Assembly (NCBI RefSeq): GCF_003917135.1
Contig: NZ_RPDI01000015.1
Span: 1-64,000 of the forward strand
Direction: 5' to 3'
DNA: 64,000 nt
From: Leucobacter chromiireducens
GTDB lineage: Bacteria; Actinomycetota; Actinomycetes; Actinomycetales; Microbacteriaceae
Shown here: positions 1 through 8,212 of the stretch, piece by piece
Position numbering within the stretch: the stretch's first letter is position 1
How the letters are laid out: the number at the start of each line of letters is the position of its first letter
The notes under the pieces: generated by a model
Databases searched by the model: none
What the model saw: only the letters and a program-made list of their open reading frames with translations
Told to the model about the DNA's origin: nothing
Position numbers and translations under genes: made by a program

Positions 1-1893
1 CGTCGCCGCGGGTGCCGCCGCCGCGGGCGCCGTCGCCGCGCTCGCCGGCAGCGGCGCCGTCGCGAAGCCCTCGTTGTTCGCGTTGGGCAGCTCGGCTGGG
101 CGCGCGTAGTGCGTCACCTCGGGCGTCGCCGTGCCGTTCAGCGTCAGGAACGCCGCGTCGCCCTGGCAGCCGTCGTCGCAGACCGCCCACAGGCCACCGC
201 GCACGGTATCCCAGTCGAGCGCCATCACTCCGCTGAGGCCCGGCTTCACCTCGGCGACGCGCTGCGCGCTGCCGTCCGAGTTGAGCGCGAACGCGAACAC
301 CTGGCCACCGTCCTCAACGGCGACGAAGAAGAGTCCATCCCCGTGCAGCGGGTAGGCCGCAGGGTCGTAGCCCGCGCCGGTGTTCGCGTCGACGAGCTTC
401 CCAGCGAGGTCGGCATCGGCCACCCACTCCACGGCCTCGATCCCGAGGTTCGCGCTCACCTGCGGCAGCAGGGCCGTGAGATCCCACTCGGTGGTCGCCA
501 CGACGTCAGGGCCGGCCGCCTCCGGGTCGATCTGCATGACCACGTTGAAGTTGACGCCCTTCGCACTGTTGTCGCGCTCGGAGGCGAGGTAGATGAAGCC
601 GTCGTTCGCGGCGGTGATGCCCTCCGTGTCGGGGCCCGCCGCGCGCGGGTTGTCCGCGTCCTTCTGGAATCGCGCGCGCTTCCCCTCGGCCCAGCCGGGC
701 GCGAACGACGCGCTGCCGTCGGCCTGCGCGTTGAGCTTCCAGAACCGACCCTCGCCGTTGTCGACCGCCCACAGGACGAGCCCGTCGGCCGTCGCCTGCG
801 TGTCGAGTCCCGAGCTGTCCTCGCGGAACATCTGCGTCGCGTCCACCGCGGTCACCGCGGCAGCGCCCGGCCACGTCTCGTTCACGTAGCCCGGCGTCTC
901 GCCGCCGCCGTCACCGCCGCCGTCGCCGCCGCCCGTGTCCGTCGCGCAGCGGTTCGCCGCGCCGGGCGTCGGGTGCGCGAGCACGAACGGGCCGGTGCCG
1001 CCGGTGCAGCGCGCGAGCGTTGCGAGGCTCGTGTCCCCGCCGAGCGCGGCGTGCGCCGTCCACGCGCTCGTGTCGTCGATCAGCGTGCCAGCCGGGTCGA
1101 AGAGCCGGATCTGGTCGGCGCTGCCGATCCCGATCGCCTCGCGGAAGAGCCCGGGCTGCGCGCCGACGGTGCCGAGCGAGTTCTCGTCGACCACGAGGTA
1201 CGCGCCGCCGGCGAGCGTCGCGCCGGCCGGGAACTTCCAGCTGTGATCGTCGGAGTTGTCGCGGAGCTCGTAGCCAGCGAGGTCGAACGCCTCGGTGCCC
1301 GTGTTGACGAGCTCCACCCAGTCGGCCGGCTGCGAGTCCACCTCGCTGAGGCGCAGCGTCGCCGCCGGCTCGGGCTCGGTCGGCTCGGCAAATCGGTTCT
1401 CCGCCCCCTTCGTCGGCTCGAGGGTCTCCGCCCACTCCCCGGCCGGCGTGAGACCCAGCGTCTGCGCCGCGTGCGCGGTCCAGCTGACCTGGTCGACGAG
1501 CGCGCCGCTCGCGTCGAACAGCCGCACGGAGTCGGCCTTCCCGAGGCCGAAGTCGAACGCACCAGCGCCGGTGTTCGTGTCGAGCTCGTCGAGCACGAGG
1601 AACGCCCCGGGCTCCACCGTCGTGCCGGCTGGGATCACGTACACGTGCGTGTCGTCGCTGTCGCGCACGCTCGCGCCGCCGAGGTCGACCGCCGTGTCAC
1701 CGATGTTGCGGAACTCGATCCAGTCGCCCGGCGTGCCCCCGTTCGACTCGATTTCGGACAGCTGGACCCCTGCGAGCGGCGCGGGATCCTGGCCGGGCGC
1801 AGCGAGGGCGGCGCCGACCGGCGACAGCGTGAGACAGGTGGCCCCGATCGCGCCTGCGGCAAGCGCGGCGAGCGGGCGGACAGTTCTCGGCAA
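1..1893 (-). CDS. Secreted lamin-tail-domain (LTD) protein with C-terminal propeller-like region, partial
   Basis: The reading frame opens at a TTG codon (1893-1891) preceded by GAAGGAG and stays open to the left edge, so the C-terminus is missing (631 codons seen). Residues about 1-32 look like a Sec signal peptide ending in an Ala-rich stretch. Two lamin-tail-domain-like repeats follow, at about 41-150 and 178-311; each has a W(I/V)E(F/L)xN(I/T)G motif and ends in a TKGAEN/TPGAAN-type turn. A Gly/Asp linker (320-332) leads to a region at 335-631 that resembles the esterase-like/phytase-like beta-propeller family, with repeated DGxxxLASE and LWAVDN strands. The visible end is an Ala/Pro-rich tail, so a wall- or membrane-anchoring C-terminus beyond the window is possible. 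LTD proteins in bacteria are mostly extracellular; the substrate is unknown. The domain calls rest on motif recognition only. Confidence 0.75.
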   Translation of the reverse strand, partial: MPRTVRPLAALAAGAIGATCLTLSPVGAALAAPGQDPAPLAGVQLSEIESNGGTPGDWIEFRNIGDTAVDLGGASVRDSDDTHVYVIPAGTTVEPGAFLVLDELDTNTGAGAFDFGLGKADSVRLFDASGALVDQVSWTAHAAQTLGLTPAGEWAETLEPTKGAENRFAEPTEPEPAATLRLSEVDSQPADWVELVNTGTEAFDLAGYELRDNSDDHSWKFPAGATLAGGAYLVVDENSLGTVGAQPGLFREAIGIGSADQIRLFDPAGTLIDDTSAWTAHAALGGDTSLATLARCTGGTGPFVLAHPTPGAANRCATDTGGGDGGGDGGGETPGYVNETWPGAAAVTAVDATQMFREDSSGLDTQATADGLVLWAVDNGEGRFWKLNAQADGSASFAPGWAEGKRARFQKDADNPRAAGPDTEGITAANDGFIYLASERDNSAKGVNFNVVMQIDPEAAGPDVVATTEWDLTALLPQVSANLGIEAVEWVADADLAGKLVDANTGAGYDPAAYPLHGDGLFFVAVEDGGQVFAFALNSDGSAQRVAEVKPGLSGVMALDWDTVRGGLWAVCDDGCQGDAAFLTLNGTATPEVTHYARPAELPNANNEGFATAPLPASAATAPAAAAPAAT

Positions 1894-1949
1894 CGTAACT
1901 CCTTCGTGATGGATGGTGCGAAACCATCGCATCAGTCGGAGGTTGCCGA

Positions 1950-1985
1950 CGCGCGAACACCGCGCAAACGCACGGTGTCCGCGCG
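1950..1985. terminator. Hairpin downstream of the ABC permease gene
   Basis: CGCGCGAACACCG and CGGTGTCCGCGCG form a 13-bp stem with one mismatch around a 10-nt loop. It lies just after the permease stop codon on the minus strand. There is no T-run, so intrinsic termination is uncertain. Confidence 0.35.
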
Positions 1986-1991
1986 CGGAAT

Positions 1992-3644
1992 CTACCCCTG
2001 CGCCACGACCCTCGCGAGCAGCTCGGGTGCCTTGCGGTCGTAGATCGCCGCGCCCCAGCGCACGCCGAGCCAGCACACGAGCGCACCGCTGACCAGGCCA
2101 ACCGCGAGCGTCAGCCAGATGAAGAGCGGCTGCCCGGTGACGCCGGCCGCGATGGTGAGCCCGATCGTCGGCAGGGCGACCACCGCGAGCGAGCCGTAGG
2201 ATCCGACCATGCCGATGAGGCTCAGCATGCCGGCACCCGGCTTCGAGGCGAAGGGGTTCTCCCCCGACTGCGGGACGGGCATCACGAAGAGCGCCGAGCA
2301 CACGCTGGCCACGCCGAAGCCGCCGAGCGTCACCGCAGCGGTGAGCCCGAGCAGCGTCGGCAGCTGGTCGAAGCGGCCAACGATCGCGGTGGTGACGATC
2401 GCGACGATCACCACGGCGGGCACCGCGATGATCGCGTTCGCCCAGATGCGGCCGAGCCGATCGTCGACGCCGCGCACCCCGCGCAGGATGTGGGTGCTGA
2501 ACGCGGTGCCGTCGTACGAGATGTCGGTGAACGTGCTGAGCGACAGCATCACGGCGACCAGCACGGTCGATCCGGGGAGCATGATCGTCGCCCCCGTGCT
2601 GTTCGCGACGAAGGCGAACAGCACGGGGAGCACGAGCACCACGAGGAGGCTCTGCAGGTAGCGCGGATCGCGCAGCCAGTACGTGAACGCGCGTGCGGCG
2701 ACCGCGCCGCGCGGCGTGTCGGGGAAGCGCGCGAACCAGCCGGCGCCGCGCGCGGCGGTCATCCGCGATCCCTCGCTCAGCGTGCCGAGGCTCGCGCGAT
2801 AGAGGGAGCGCCACGCGAAGAACAGCGCGAGCGGGGTGGCGAGCGCGATGAGCAGCTTGAGCGCCGCGATCCCCCACGCGCCGCGCGCGAGCTCAGCGGG
2901 AACCGCCCACACGGCACCGAGCGGTGACCAGGAGATTCCCTCGGCGACCGCGGGGAGCCGCTCGGCGAACGTCGCGGCCCCGTCCGTGACGGCCGCGAGG
3001 ATCGGGCCGGCGCACACGAGCAGCAGGATCACGATCCCGCCGATGATCTCGCGGAACCGGCGGCTCGATGTGGCGCGCGAGAGCGCCGTGATCATGAGCT
3101 GGCACGCGAGCACGCAGGTGAGCGCGGCAACCGGGGCGAGGAGGATCGCCGCGACCACCGCGGCCGGCGAGCGGAACCAGGTCGCCGCGGTCGCCGCCGA
3201 GACGAGCAGGGTCACGATGCCGGGGACGCCGAGCAGGCTCGCGGCGACGATCCCGCTCAGCTGCGTCCCGGCGCTCATGGGGAACATCACGAGCCGCGCG
3301 GGATCCAGGGTGCGGTCCATCCCGGATGACACGATCGGTCCGAGCATCCAGCCCAGGATCAGGGCCGCGCCGCCGAAGATCAGCACGGTGCGCGCGAGCT
3401 GCGGATCGAGGCCCGACGCGGTGATGAGGCCGACGAGCACCATGCCGAGCACGCCAAGCCCGTACAGCGCGCCGATGATCGCGCCGACCAGCTGCCAGGT
3501 GTGTCGCGTCAGCGTGTTCCACATCACCCGGAAGCGCAGGCGCACGAGCACGCGAATGCGCGCGAGGGCGCCGGTGCGCGGCTGCGCAGCTCCGCCGAGG
3601 GGCGCAATGCTGTGCGGGATCGGGGCTACGCCTGGTTCAGCCAT
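1992..3644 (-). CDS. ABC transporter permease (about 550 aa, ABC-2-like)
   Basis: A 550-residue polytopic membrane protein with many hydrophobic segments, starting at about residues 52-75. It has a basic cytoplasmic N-terminus and clusters of paired helices consistent with an ABC exporter permease. Its start overlaps the end of the upstream ATPase gene by 19 nt, so the two are translationally coupled and probably form one transporter. The substrate cannot be read from the sequence; exporters of this architecture handle drugs, lipids or peptides. The start is chosen for the overlap; an internal Met at residue 41 is an alternative. Followed by a hairpin and then the secreted LTD gene. Confidence 0.8.
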   Translation of the reverse strand: MAEPGVAPIPHSIAPLGGAAQPRTGALARIRVLVRLRFRVMWNTLTRHTWQLVGAIIGALYGLGVLGMVLVGLITASGLDPQLARTVLIFGGAALILGWMLGPIVSSGMDRTLDPARLVMFPMSAGTQLSGIVAASLLGVPGIVTLLVSAATAATWFRSPAAVVAAILLAPVAALTCVLACQLMITALSRATSSRRFREIIGGIVILLLVCAGPILAAVTDGAATFAERLPAVAEGISWSPLGAVWAVPAELARGAWGIAALKLLIALATPLALFFAWRSLYRASLGTLSEGSRMTAARGAGWFARFPDTPRGAVAARAFTYWLRDPRYLQSLLVVLVLPVLFAFVANSTGATIMLPGSTVLVAVMLSLSTFTDISYDGTAFSTHILRGVRGVDDRLGRIWANAIIAVPAVVIVAIVTTAIVGRFDQLPTLLGLTAAVTLGGFGVASVCSALFVMPVPQSGENPFASKPGAGMLSLIGMVGSYGSLAVVALPTIGLTIAAGVTGQPLFIWLTLAVGLVSGALVCWLGVRWGAAIYDRKAPELLARVVAQG

Positions 3645-4396
3645 GACGGGCCCTCCAGGTGCTGCCGACCGCCGACCAGCTCAACGAAGCGATCCTCGAG
3701 CGTTGACTCACCGCGCACCTCGGCGACGGTGCCTGCCGCGAGCACGCGTCCGTTCGCGATCACCGCGACGTGGTCGCACATGCGCTGCACGAGATCCATG
3801 GAGTGGCTCGACACGATCACCGTGCCGCCGCCGCGCACGAACCCCTGCAGGATGTCGCGGATGTTCGCCGCGGAGACCGGGTCGACCGACTCGAACGGCT
3901 CGTCCAGCACCAGCACGCGTGGCGCGTGGACGAGCGCGCAGGCGAGCGCGATCTTCTTGGTCATGCCGGCCGAGTAGTCGACCACGAGGGTGTTCCGCGC
4001 GTCGTTCAGGTCGAGCATCGTAAGGAGGTCGGCGCAGCGGCGCGCGACCGTCTCGGCGTCGAGCCCGGACAGGAGGCCGTTGTAGGTGATGAGCTGCTCG
4101 CCCGTCAGCCGGTCGAACAGCTTCACGCCGTCGGCGAGCACCCCAACGAGCTGCTTCGCCTCGGTGGGCTGCGCCCACACGTCTACGCCGTGGATCAGCG
4201 CCTGGCCGAACTCGGGCCGGAGCAGCCCCGTCGCCATCGAGAGCGTCGTGGTCTTCCCGGCACCGTTCGGGCCGACGAGGCCGTAGCACGACCCCGCAGG
4301 GATACTCAGCGAGATCCCGTTGACGGCGATCTTCTCGCCGAATCGCTTGGCGAGCCCGCGCATCTCGACCGCGGCCTGGTGAGTGAGAGTTTCCAT
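3626..4396 (-). CDS. ABC transporter ATP-binding protein
   Basis: A 256-aa nucleotide-binding subunit. Walker A is GPNGAGKTT (residues 42-50), the signature motif is YSAGM in place of LSGGQ, Walker B is VLVLDEP and the H-loop is VSSHSMD. The degenerate YSxGM signature is typical of multidrug/antibiotic exporter ATPases of the CcmA/NatA type. It probably energises the permease encoded immediately downstream. The ATG at 4396 has a TAGGGT hexamer only 6 nt upstream and no Shine-Dalgarno, so the message is probably leaderless. Confidence 0.9.
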   Translation of the reverse strand: METLTHQAAVEMRGLAKRFGEKIAVNGISLSIPAGSCYGLVGPNGAGKTTTLSMATGLLRPEFGQALIHGVDVWAQPTEAKQLVGVLADGVKLFDRLTGEQLITYNGLLSGLDAETVARRCADLLTMLDLNDARNTLVVDYSAGMTKKIALACALVHAPRVLVLDEPFESVDPVSAANIRDILQGFVRGGGTVIVSSHSMDLVQRMCDHVAVIANGRVLAAGTVAEVRGESTLEDRFVELVGGRQHLEGPSWLNQA

Positions 4397-4402
4397 ACAT
4401 TC

Positions 4403-4408
4403 ACCCTA
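4403..4408 (-). promoter_or_regulatory. -10 element (TAGGGT), leaderless start of the ABC ATPase
   Basis: TAGGGT, 6 nt, then ATG. A transcript starting about 7 nt after the hexamer would begin at the start codon. Confidence 0.55.
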
Positions 4409-4432
4409 GCGACCGCGCGCACCGCGTCCCCT

Positions 4433-4449
4433 CCCCCGCGAGGGGGAAA
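4433..4449. terminator. GC-rich hairpin after gltA
   Basis: On the minus strand CCCCC-TCGC-GGGGG follows the gltA stop codon, in the gap before the ABC ATPase gene. The stem is short and no U-tract follows, so this is a weak terminator call. Confidence 0.3.
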
Positions 4450-4450
4450 T

Positions 4451-5749
4451 CTAGCGGTCCAGGTGCCGCTCGGGCGAGCCGATGTACAGCTGCTGCGGGC
4501 GGCCGATCTTCGTCTGCGGGTCCTCGCGGGCCTCGCGCCACTGCGCGATCCAGCCGGGCAGGCGGCCGATCGCGAACAGCACGGTGAACATGCGCGTCGG
4601 GAAGCCCATCGCCTTGTAGATCACGCCGGTGTAGAAGTCGACGTTCGGGTAGAGCTTGCGCTCCTTGAAGTAGTCGTCCTCGAGCGCGATCTGCTCCAGC
4701 TCCTGCGCGAGGCCGAGCAGCGGGTCGTTGACGCCGAGCTCCTGGAGCACCTTCGCCGCGCTGTCCTTCACGATGCGGGCGCGCGGATCGTAGTTCTTGT
4801 AGACGCGGTGTCCGAAGCCCATGAGCTTCACGCCGTCTTCCTTGCGCTTCACCTTCTCGACGAAGGTTTCGACGCTCTGCCCCGAGTCGCGGATCTGCGC
4901 GAGCATGTCGAGCACGGCCTCGTTCGCGCCGCCGTGGAGCGGGCCGGAGAGCGCGTTGATGCCCGCGGAGATGGAGGAGAACATGTTCGCGCCGGTCGAG
5001 CCGACGAGGCGCACGGTCGAGGTCGACGCGTTCTGCTCGTGGTCGGCGTGCAGGATCAGCAGCTTGTCGAGCGCGTCGACGAGCACCGGGTTCATCTCGT
5101 ACTTCTCGGCCTTGTTGCCGAAGTTGAGGCGCAGGAAGTTCTCGACGAAGCCGAGGTTGTTGTCCGGGTACAGGAACGCCTGCCCGATCGACTTCTTGTG
5201 CGCGTACGCCGCGAGCACGGGGAGCTTCGCGAGCAGGCGGATCGTGTTCACCTCGACGAACTCGGGCACCGCGGTGTCGAGCGAGTTCTCGTAGTAGGTC
5301 GACATCGTCTGCAGGCCGCCGGAGAGCACCGCCATGGGGTGCGCGGTGTGCGGCACGCCCTCGAAGTAGTAGCGCATGTCCTCGTGGAGGAGCGTGTGGC
5401 GCCGAATCTCGTCGTCGAACGCGGCGAGCTCGTCGGCGCTCGGCAGCTCACCGTAGATGAGCAGGTACGCGACCTCCAGGAACGTCGACGCACGCGCGAG
5501 CTCCTCGATCGGGTAGCCGCGGTAGCGCAGGATCCCCTCGTCGCCGTCGATGTACGTGATCGCCGACTTGGTCGACGCGGTGTTCACGAAGCCGTAGTCC
5601 AGCGCGGTGTAGCCGCTCTGGCGAGTGAGCGTGCTCACGTCGATGGCGGACTGGCCACTCACCGCTTCCTGGATCGGCAGCTCCGCCGATCCGCCGGGGA
5701 AGGTCAGTTTCGCTGAGGCCGAGCCCAGGCCCTGAGTCGATTCGGTCAC
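4451..5749 (-). CDS. gltA: Citrate synthase
   Basis: A 432-aa enzyme condensing oxaloacetate and acetyl-CoA, the entry reaction of the TCA cycle. Family hallmarks are visible: the HADHEQNAST segment, the GPLHGGANEAV motif carrying an active-site His, MGFGHRVYKNYDPRA, and PNVDFYTG with the catalytic Asp. The N-terminal extension and length fit the large, type II (hexameric) GltA class, unlike the 374-aa PrpC at 13.9-15.1 kb. It starts at GTG (5749) behind GAGGAGAC. It is monocistronic, between the ABC pair and dapC. Confidence 0.97.
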   Translation of the reverse strand: MTESTQGLGSASAKLTFPGGSAELPIQEAVSGQSAIDVSTLTRQSGYTALDYGFVNTASTKSAITYIDGDEGILRYRGYPIEELARASTFLEVAYLLIYGELPSADELAAFDDEIRRHTLLHEDMRYYFEGVPHTAHPMAVLSGGLQTMSTYYENSLDTAVPEFVEVNTIRLLAKLPVLAAYAHKKSIGQAFLYPDNNLGFVENFLRLNFGNKAEKYEMNPVLVDALDKLLILHADHEQNASTSTVRLVGSTGANMFSSISAGINALSGPLHGGANEAVLDMLAQIRDSGQSVETFVEKVKRKEDGVKLMGFGHRVYKNYDPRARIVKDSAAKVLQELGVNDPLLGLAQELEQIALEDDYFKERKLYPNVDFYTGVIYKAMGFPTRMFTVLFAIGRLPGWIAQWREAREDPQTKIGRPQQLYIGSPERHLDR

Positions 5750-5810
5750 GTCGTCTCCTCGTGGGGTCTCATGTGTGGCGAGGCGTCGGGTGCGACGCCG
5801 CCATTCCTAC

Positions 5811-5835
5811 ACCTTAGCGGCTCCGCGCGGAGCCG
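5811..5835. promoter_or_regulatory. gltA upstream region: -10-like hexamer and perfect 18-nt palindrome
   Basis: On the minus strand TAAGGT (5811-5816) is a possible -10 for gltA. Immediately beside it CGGCTCCGCGCGGAGCCG (5818-5835) is a perfect palindrome. It could be an operator or a hairpin ending the upstream dapC transcript; the function is inferred. Confidence 0.35.
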
Positions 5836-5957
5836 CGTCGCGCGACGTAGATCGCACGCATCACCTCAGAATATCTTGACGTCGAACAAAAAGTCGATTC
5901 GTCGCCGGTGTCGCACCCGCTCAGGAGCAGTTTCGCCGCGCCTGCTCGGGCCGTCAG

Positions 5958-7058
5958 CTACGCCGCGCTGATCCGGCTCGCCGCGGCCGAAATGTCGGTG
6001 TCGCTCGCGGTGAGCGCCAGCCGCACATGCTGCGGCGAGTGGTCGCCGTAGAAGTGGCCTGGGCCCACCACGATCCCGAGCTTCGCGAACTCGGCAACGC
6101 TCTCCCACGCGTCGGCGCCGCGCGTGGCCCACAGGTAGAGCCCGGCCTCGCTGCCCTCGATGCGGAAGCCCGCGGCTTCGAGCGCTGGCCGCAGCACATC
6201 GCGCCGCGCACGGTAGCGCTCGCGCTGCTCGGCAACGTGCGCCTCGTCGGCGAGCGCGGCGATCATGGCCGCCTGCACCGGCGCCGGCAGCATCAGTCCG
6301 GCGTGCTTGCGCACGGTGAGCAGCTGCGCGACCAGCTCGGGATCCCCCGCGAGGAACGCCGCGCGGTAGCCGGCGAGGTTCGACTGCTTGCTCAGCGAGT
6401 ACACGCTCAGCACACCCTCGTGGGAGTCGCCGACGACGGCGGGGTCGAGGATCGACGGGATCCGCTGCCCATCCCACGGCGCGTCCCAGCCGAACTCGGC
6501 GTAGCACTCGTCGCCGGCGATCACGGCGCCGAGCTCGCGTGCGCGCGCAACCGCGGCGCGGAGCCGCTCGGTGTCGAGCACGCGTCCGTCCGGGTTCGAC
6601 GGCGAGTTCACCCACACGAGCCGCGTGTGCTCGGGCCAGTCGGCCGGGTCGTCTGCGGCGATCGCGTCGGCCCCGACGAGGGCGGCGCCCATCGCGTAGC
6701 TCGGGTACGCGATCCGCGGGAACACGACGGCCTCGCCGGCCCCGATCCCGAGCAAGAACGGCAGGAGTGCGACGAGCTCCTTCGAGCCGACCGTCGGCAG
6801 CACAGCGTCCGGCGCAACGGTCACCCCGCGGCGGCGCAGGAACCACTCGGCGATGGCCGCGCGCAGCGGCGCGGATCCGGCCGTCGCCGGGTAGGCGTGC
6901 GCGTCAGTCGCGTTCGCGAGCGCGTCGCGCACGCTCTCGGGGCTCGGGTCGACGGGCGAGCCGACGGAGAGATTCAGCGCCCCGTCCGGGTGGCTGGCGG
7001 CCTCGGCCGCGTAGGGCGCCATCGCGTCCCACGGGTAGTCGGGCAGCTGACCGCGCAC
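5958..7058 (-). CDS. dapC: Succinyldiaminopimelate transaminase (class I/II aminotransferase)
   Basis: A 366-aa fold-type I PLP enzyme. The Schiff-base lysine is K224 in the SLSKQSN segment, preceded by DECYAEF with the cofactor-contacting Asp and Tyr; the NSPSNPDG motif is also present. The family converts N-succinyl-2-amino-6-ketopimelate in lysine/diaminopimelate synthesis. The location directly after a 7Fe ferredoxin gene is the usual actinobacterial fdxA-dapC arrangement. The start is GTG at 7058, only 2 nt after the fdxA stop, so translation is coupled. The exact substrate is inferred from synteny. Confidence 0.88.
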   Translation of the reverse strand: MRGQLPDYPWDAMAPYAAEAASHPDGALNLSVGSPVDPSPESVRDALANATDAHAYPATAGSAPLRAAIAEWFLRRRGVTVAPDAVLPTVGSKELVALLPFLLGIGAGEAVVFPRIAYPSYAMGAALVGADAIAADDPADWPEHTRLVWVNSPSNPDGRVLDTERLRAAVARARELGAVIAGDECYAEFGWDAPWDGQRIPSILDPAVVGDSHEGVLSVYSLSKQSNLAGYRAAFLAGDPELVAQLLTVRKHAGLMLPAPVQAAMIAALADEAHVAEQRERYRARRDVLRPALEAAGFRIEGSEAGLYLWATRGADAWESVAEFAKLGIVVGPGHFYGDHSPQHVRLALTASDTDISAAASRISAA

Positions 7059-7060
7059 GG

Positions 7061-7381
7061 CTAGTCGCCCTGCGGCGGCAGCACCGCGACGACGGGGTGG
7101 TCGAAGTCGTAGACCCCCACCTTCGCTGCCCCGCCCGGGGAGCCGATCTCGTCGAAGAACTCGACGTTGGCCTTGTAGTAGTCCGACCACTCGCCGGGCA
7201 GATCGTCCTCGTAGTAGATCGCCTCGACGGGGCAGACGGGCTCGCACGCGCCGCAGTCGACGCACTCATCCGGGTGGATGTAGAGCATGCGGTCGCCCTC
7301 GTAGATGCAGTCAACGGGACACTCGTCCACACAGGCGCGATCCTTCACATCGACGCACGGCAGAGCGATGACGTAGGTCAC
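7061..7381 (-). CDS. fdxA: Seven-iron ferredoxin
   Basis: A 106-aa electron carrier with an N-terminal [18 protein letters not shown] cluster site (3Fe-4S/4Fe-4S type) followed by [12 protein letters not shown], the second cluster motif. The start is GTG at 7381 behind AAAGGGGG, giving the canonical [10 protein letters not shown]-terminus. It is a cytoplasmic low-potential electron donor. It is followed after 2 nt by dapC. Confidence 0.95.
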   Translation of the reverse strand: MTYVIALPCVDVKDRACVDECPVDCIYEGDRMLYIHPDECVDCGACEPVCPVEAIYYEDDLPGEWSDYYKANVEFFDEIGSPGGAAKVGVYDFDHPVVAVLPPQGD

Positions 7382-7419
7382 GTCGCCCCCTTTCACTCGG
7401 CACTACGAACAACACCGCC

Positions 7420-7425
7420 AGTCTA
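7420..7425 (-). promoter_or_regulatory. -10 element (TAGACT) of fdxA-dapC
   Basis: TAGACT lies about 38 nt upstream of the fdxA GTG, leaving room for a short leader that carries the AAAGGGGG ribosome binding site. Confidence 0.5.
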
Positions 7426-7489
7426 CCGGTGCGAGCGCGGCTCCGTTCGCGCGCGCCTCGGCGGGGCGCTTCTCGCGGGGCGATGCGCG

Positions 7490-8212
7490 TCAGGCCCCGG
7501 CGCGCATGGCGGTCCCGGCGATGGGGGCGAGCCAGCTCGCGGCGAGGATCGCCGGGCCGAGGGCGAGTTCGGCGCGCGGCCGGGCGGCTGCGCGGTGTCG
7601 TGTGAGCCGGAGCGCGGCGGCACACGCGACGACGAGGAGGGCGGCGGCGAGGAGGGCGGGGAACAGTTCGATCGCGTCGCGCGGCGCGCTCAGTGTCGCC
7701 CCGAGTACCGCGAGCGGCAGCAGTTTCACGTCGCCTGCGCCGATGGCGCTGCGGTCGCGTCGCGGGCTCGGCCCTGCCGCGGGGAGCCAAGCCGCGCGGA
7801 ACCAGGCCGCGAGAAGCCAGGCCGCTGCCGCCAGCGCCCCGGCGCACGCCGCGATCCCGATCGAGACGAGCGCGCGCCGCGGCTCCCCCGCGAGGACCCA
7901 GGCCGCCGCGAGCGGCAGCGCGGTGCCGAGCGCTGCCGCCCCGAGCACGGCGTTGGGGAGGCGGTGCGCGCGGAGGTCGGCGGCGCTGAGCCAGGCGCTC
8001 CCGCAGGCGTAGGCGCAGACCGCGAGCAGCCAGGCGCCGTCCGCGAGCGGGGCGCCGTCCGGCGCGCCGCTCCCCCAGCCGAGCGCACCGGTGCCGGCGA
8101 GGAGCGCACCACCGATCGGCGCGAGCGCGACGAGCACCCGCGCACCGGGCGGAAGCGCCCGGAACTCGGCGAGGAGACTGCGCGCTGCGCCGCCCCCTCG
8201 CCGCGCCAGCAT
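7490..8212 (-). CDS. A24 family (type IV) prepilin peptidase
   Basis: A 240-aa hydrophobic protein. The two catalytic aspartates of the A24 family are recognisable in SAADLRAHRLPN and in GAGDVKLLPL (GxGDxK motif). These membrane proteases cleave the leader of prepilins and related pseudopilins. Its ATG overlaps the argB stop as TAATG, so it is translated from the argCJB transcript. No pilin, ATPase or other Tad/Com gene is in the window, so the partner genes must lie elsewhere. An Ala/Arg-rich cytoplasmic loop separates the halves. Confidence 0.82.
   Translation of the reverse strand: MLARRGGGAARSLLAEFRALPPGARVLVALAPIGGALLAGTGALGWGSGAPDGAPLADGAWLLAVCAYACGSAWLSAADLRAHRLPNAVLGAAALGTALPLAAAWVLAGEPRRALVSIGIAACAGALAAAAWLLAAWFRAAWLPAAGPSPRRDRSAIGAGDVKLLPLAVLGATLSAPRDAIELFPALLAAALLVVACAAALRLTRHRAAARPRAELALGPAILAASWLAPIAGTAMRAGA

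Noticed and set aside
109-2043. A 644-codon plus-strand open frame
   Set aside because: It is antisense to the LTD gene; Arg/Val/Ala-biased composition with no motif, typical of shadow frames in GC-rich DNA.
3770-5716. A 648-codon plus-strand open frame
   Set aside because: It is antisense to the ABC ATPase and gltA, both unmistakable; Arg/Glu/His-rich shadow sequence.
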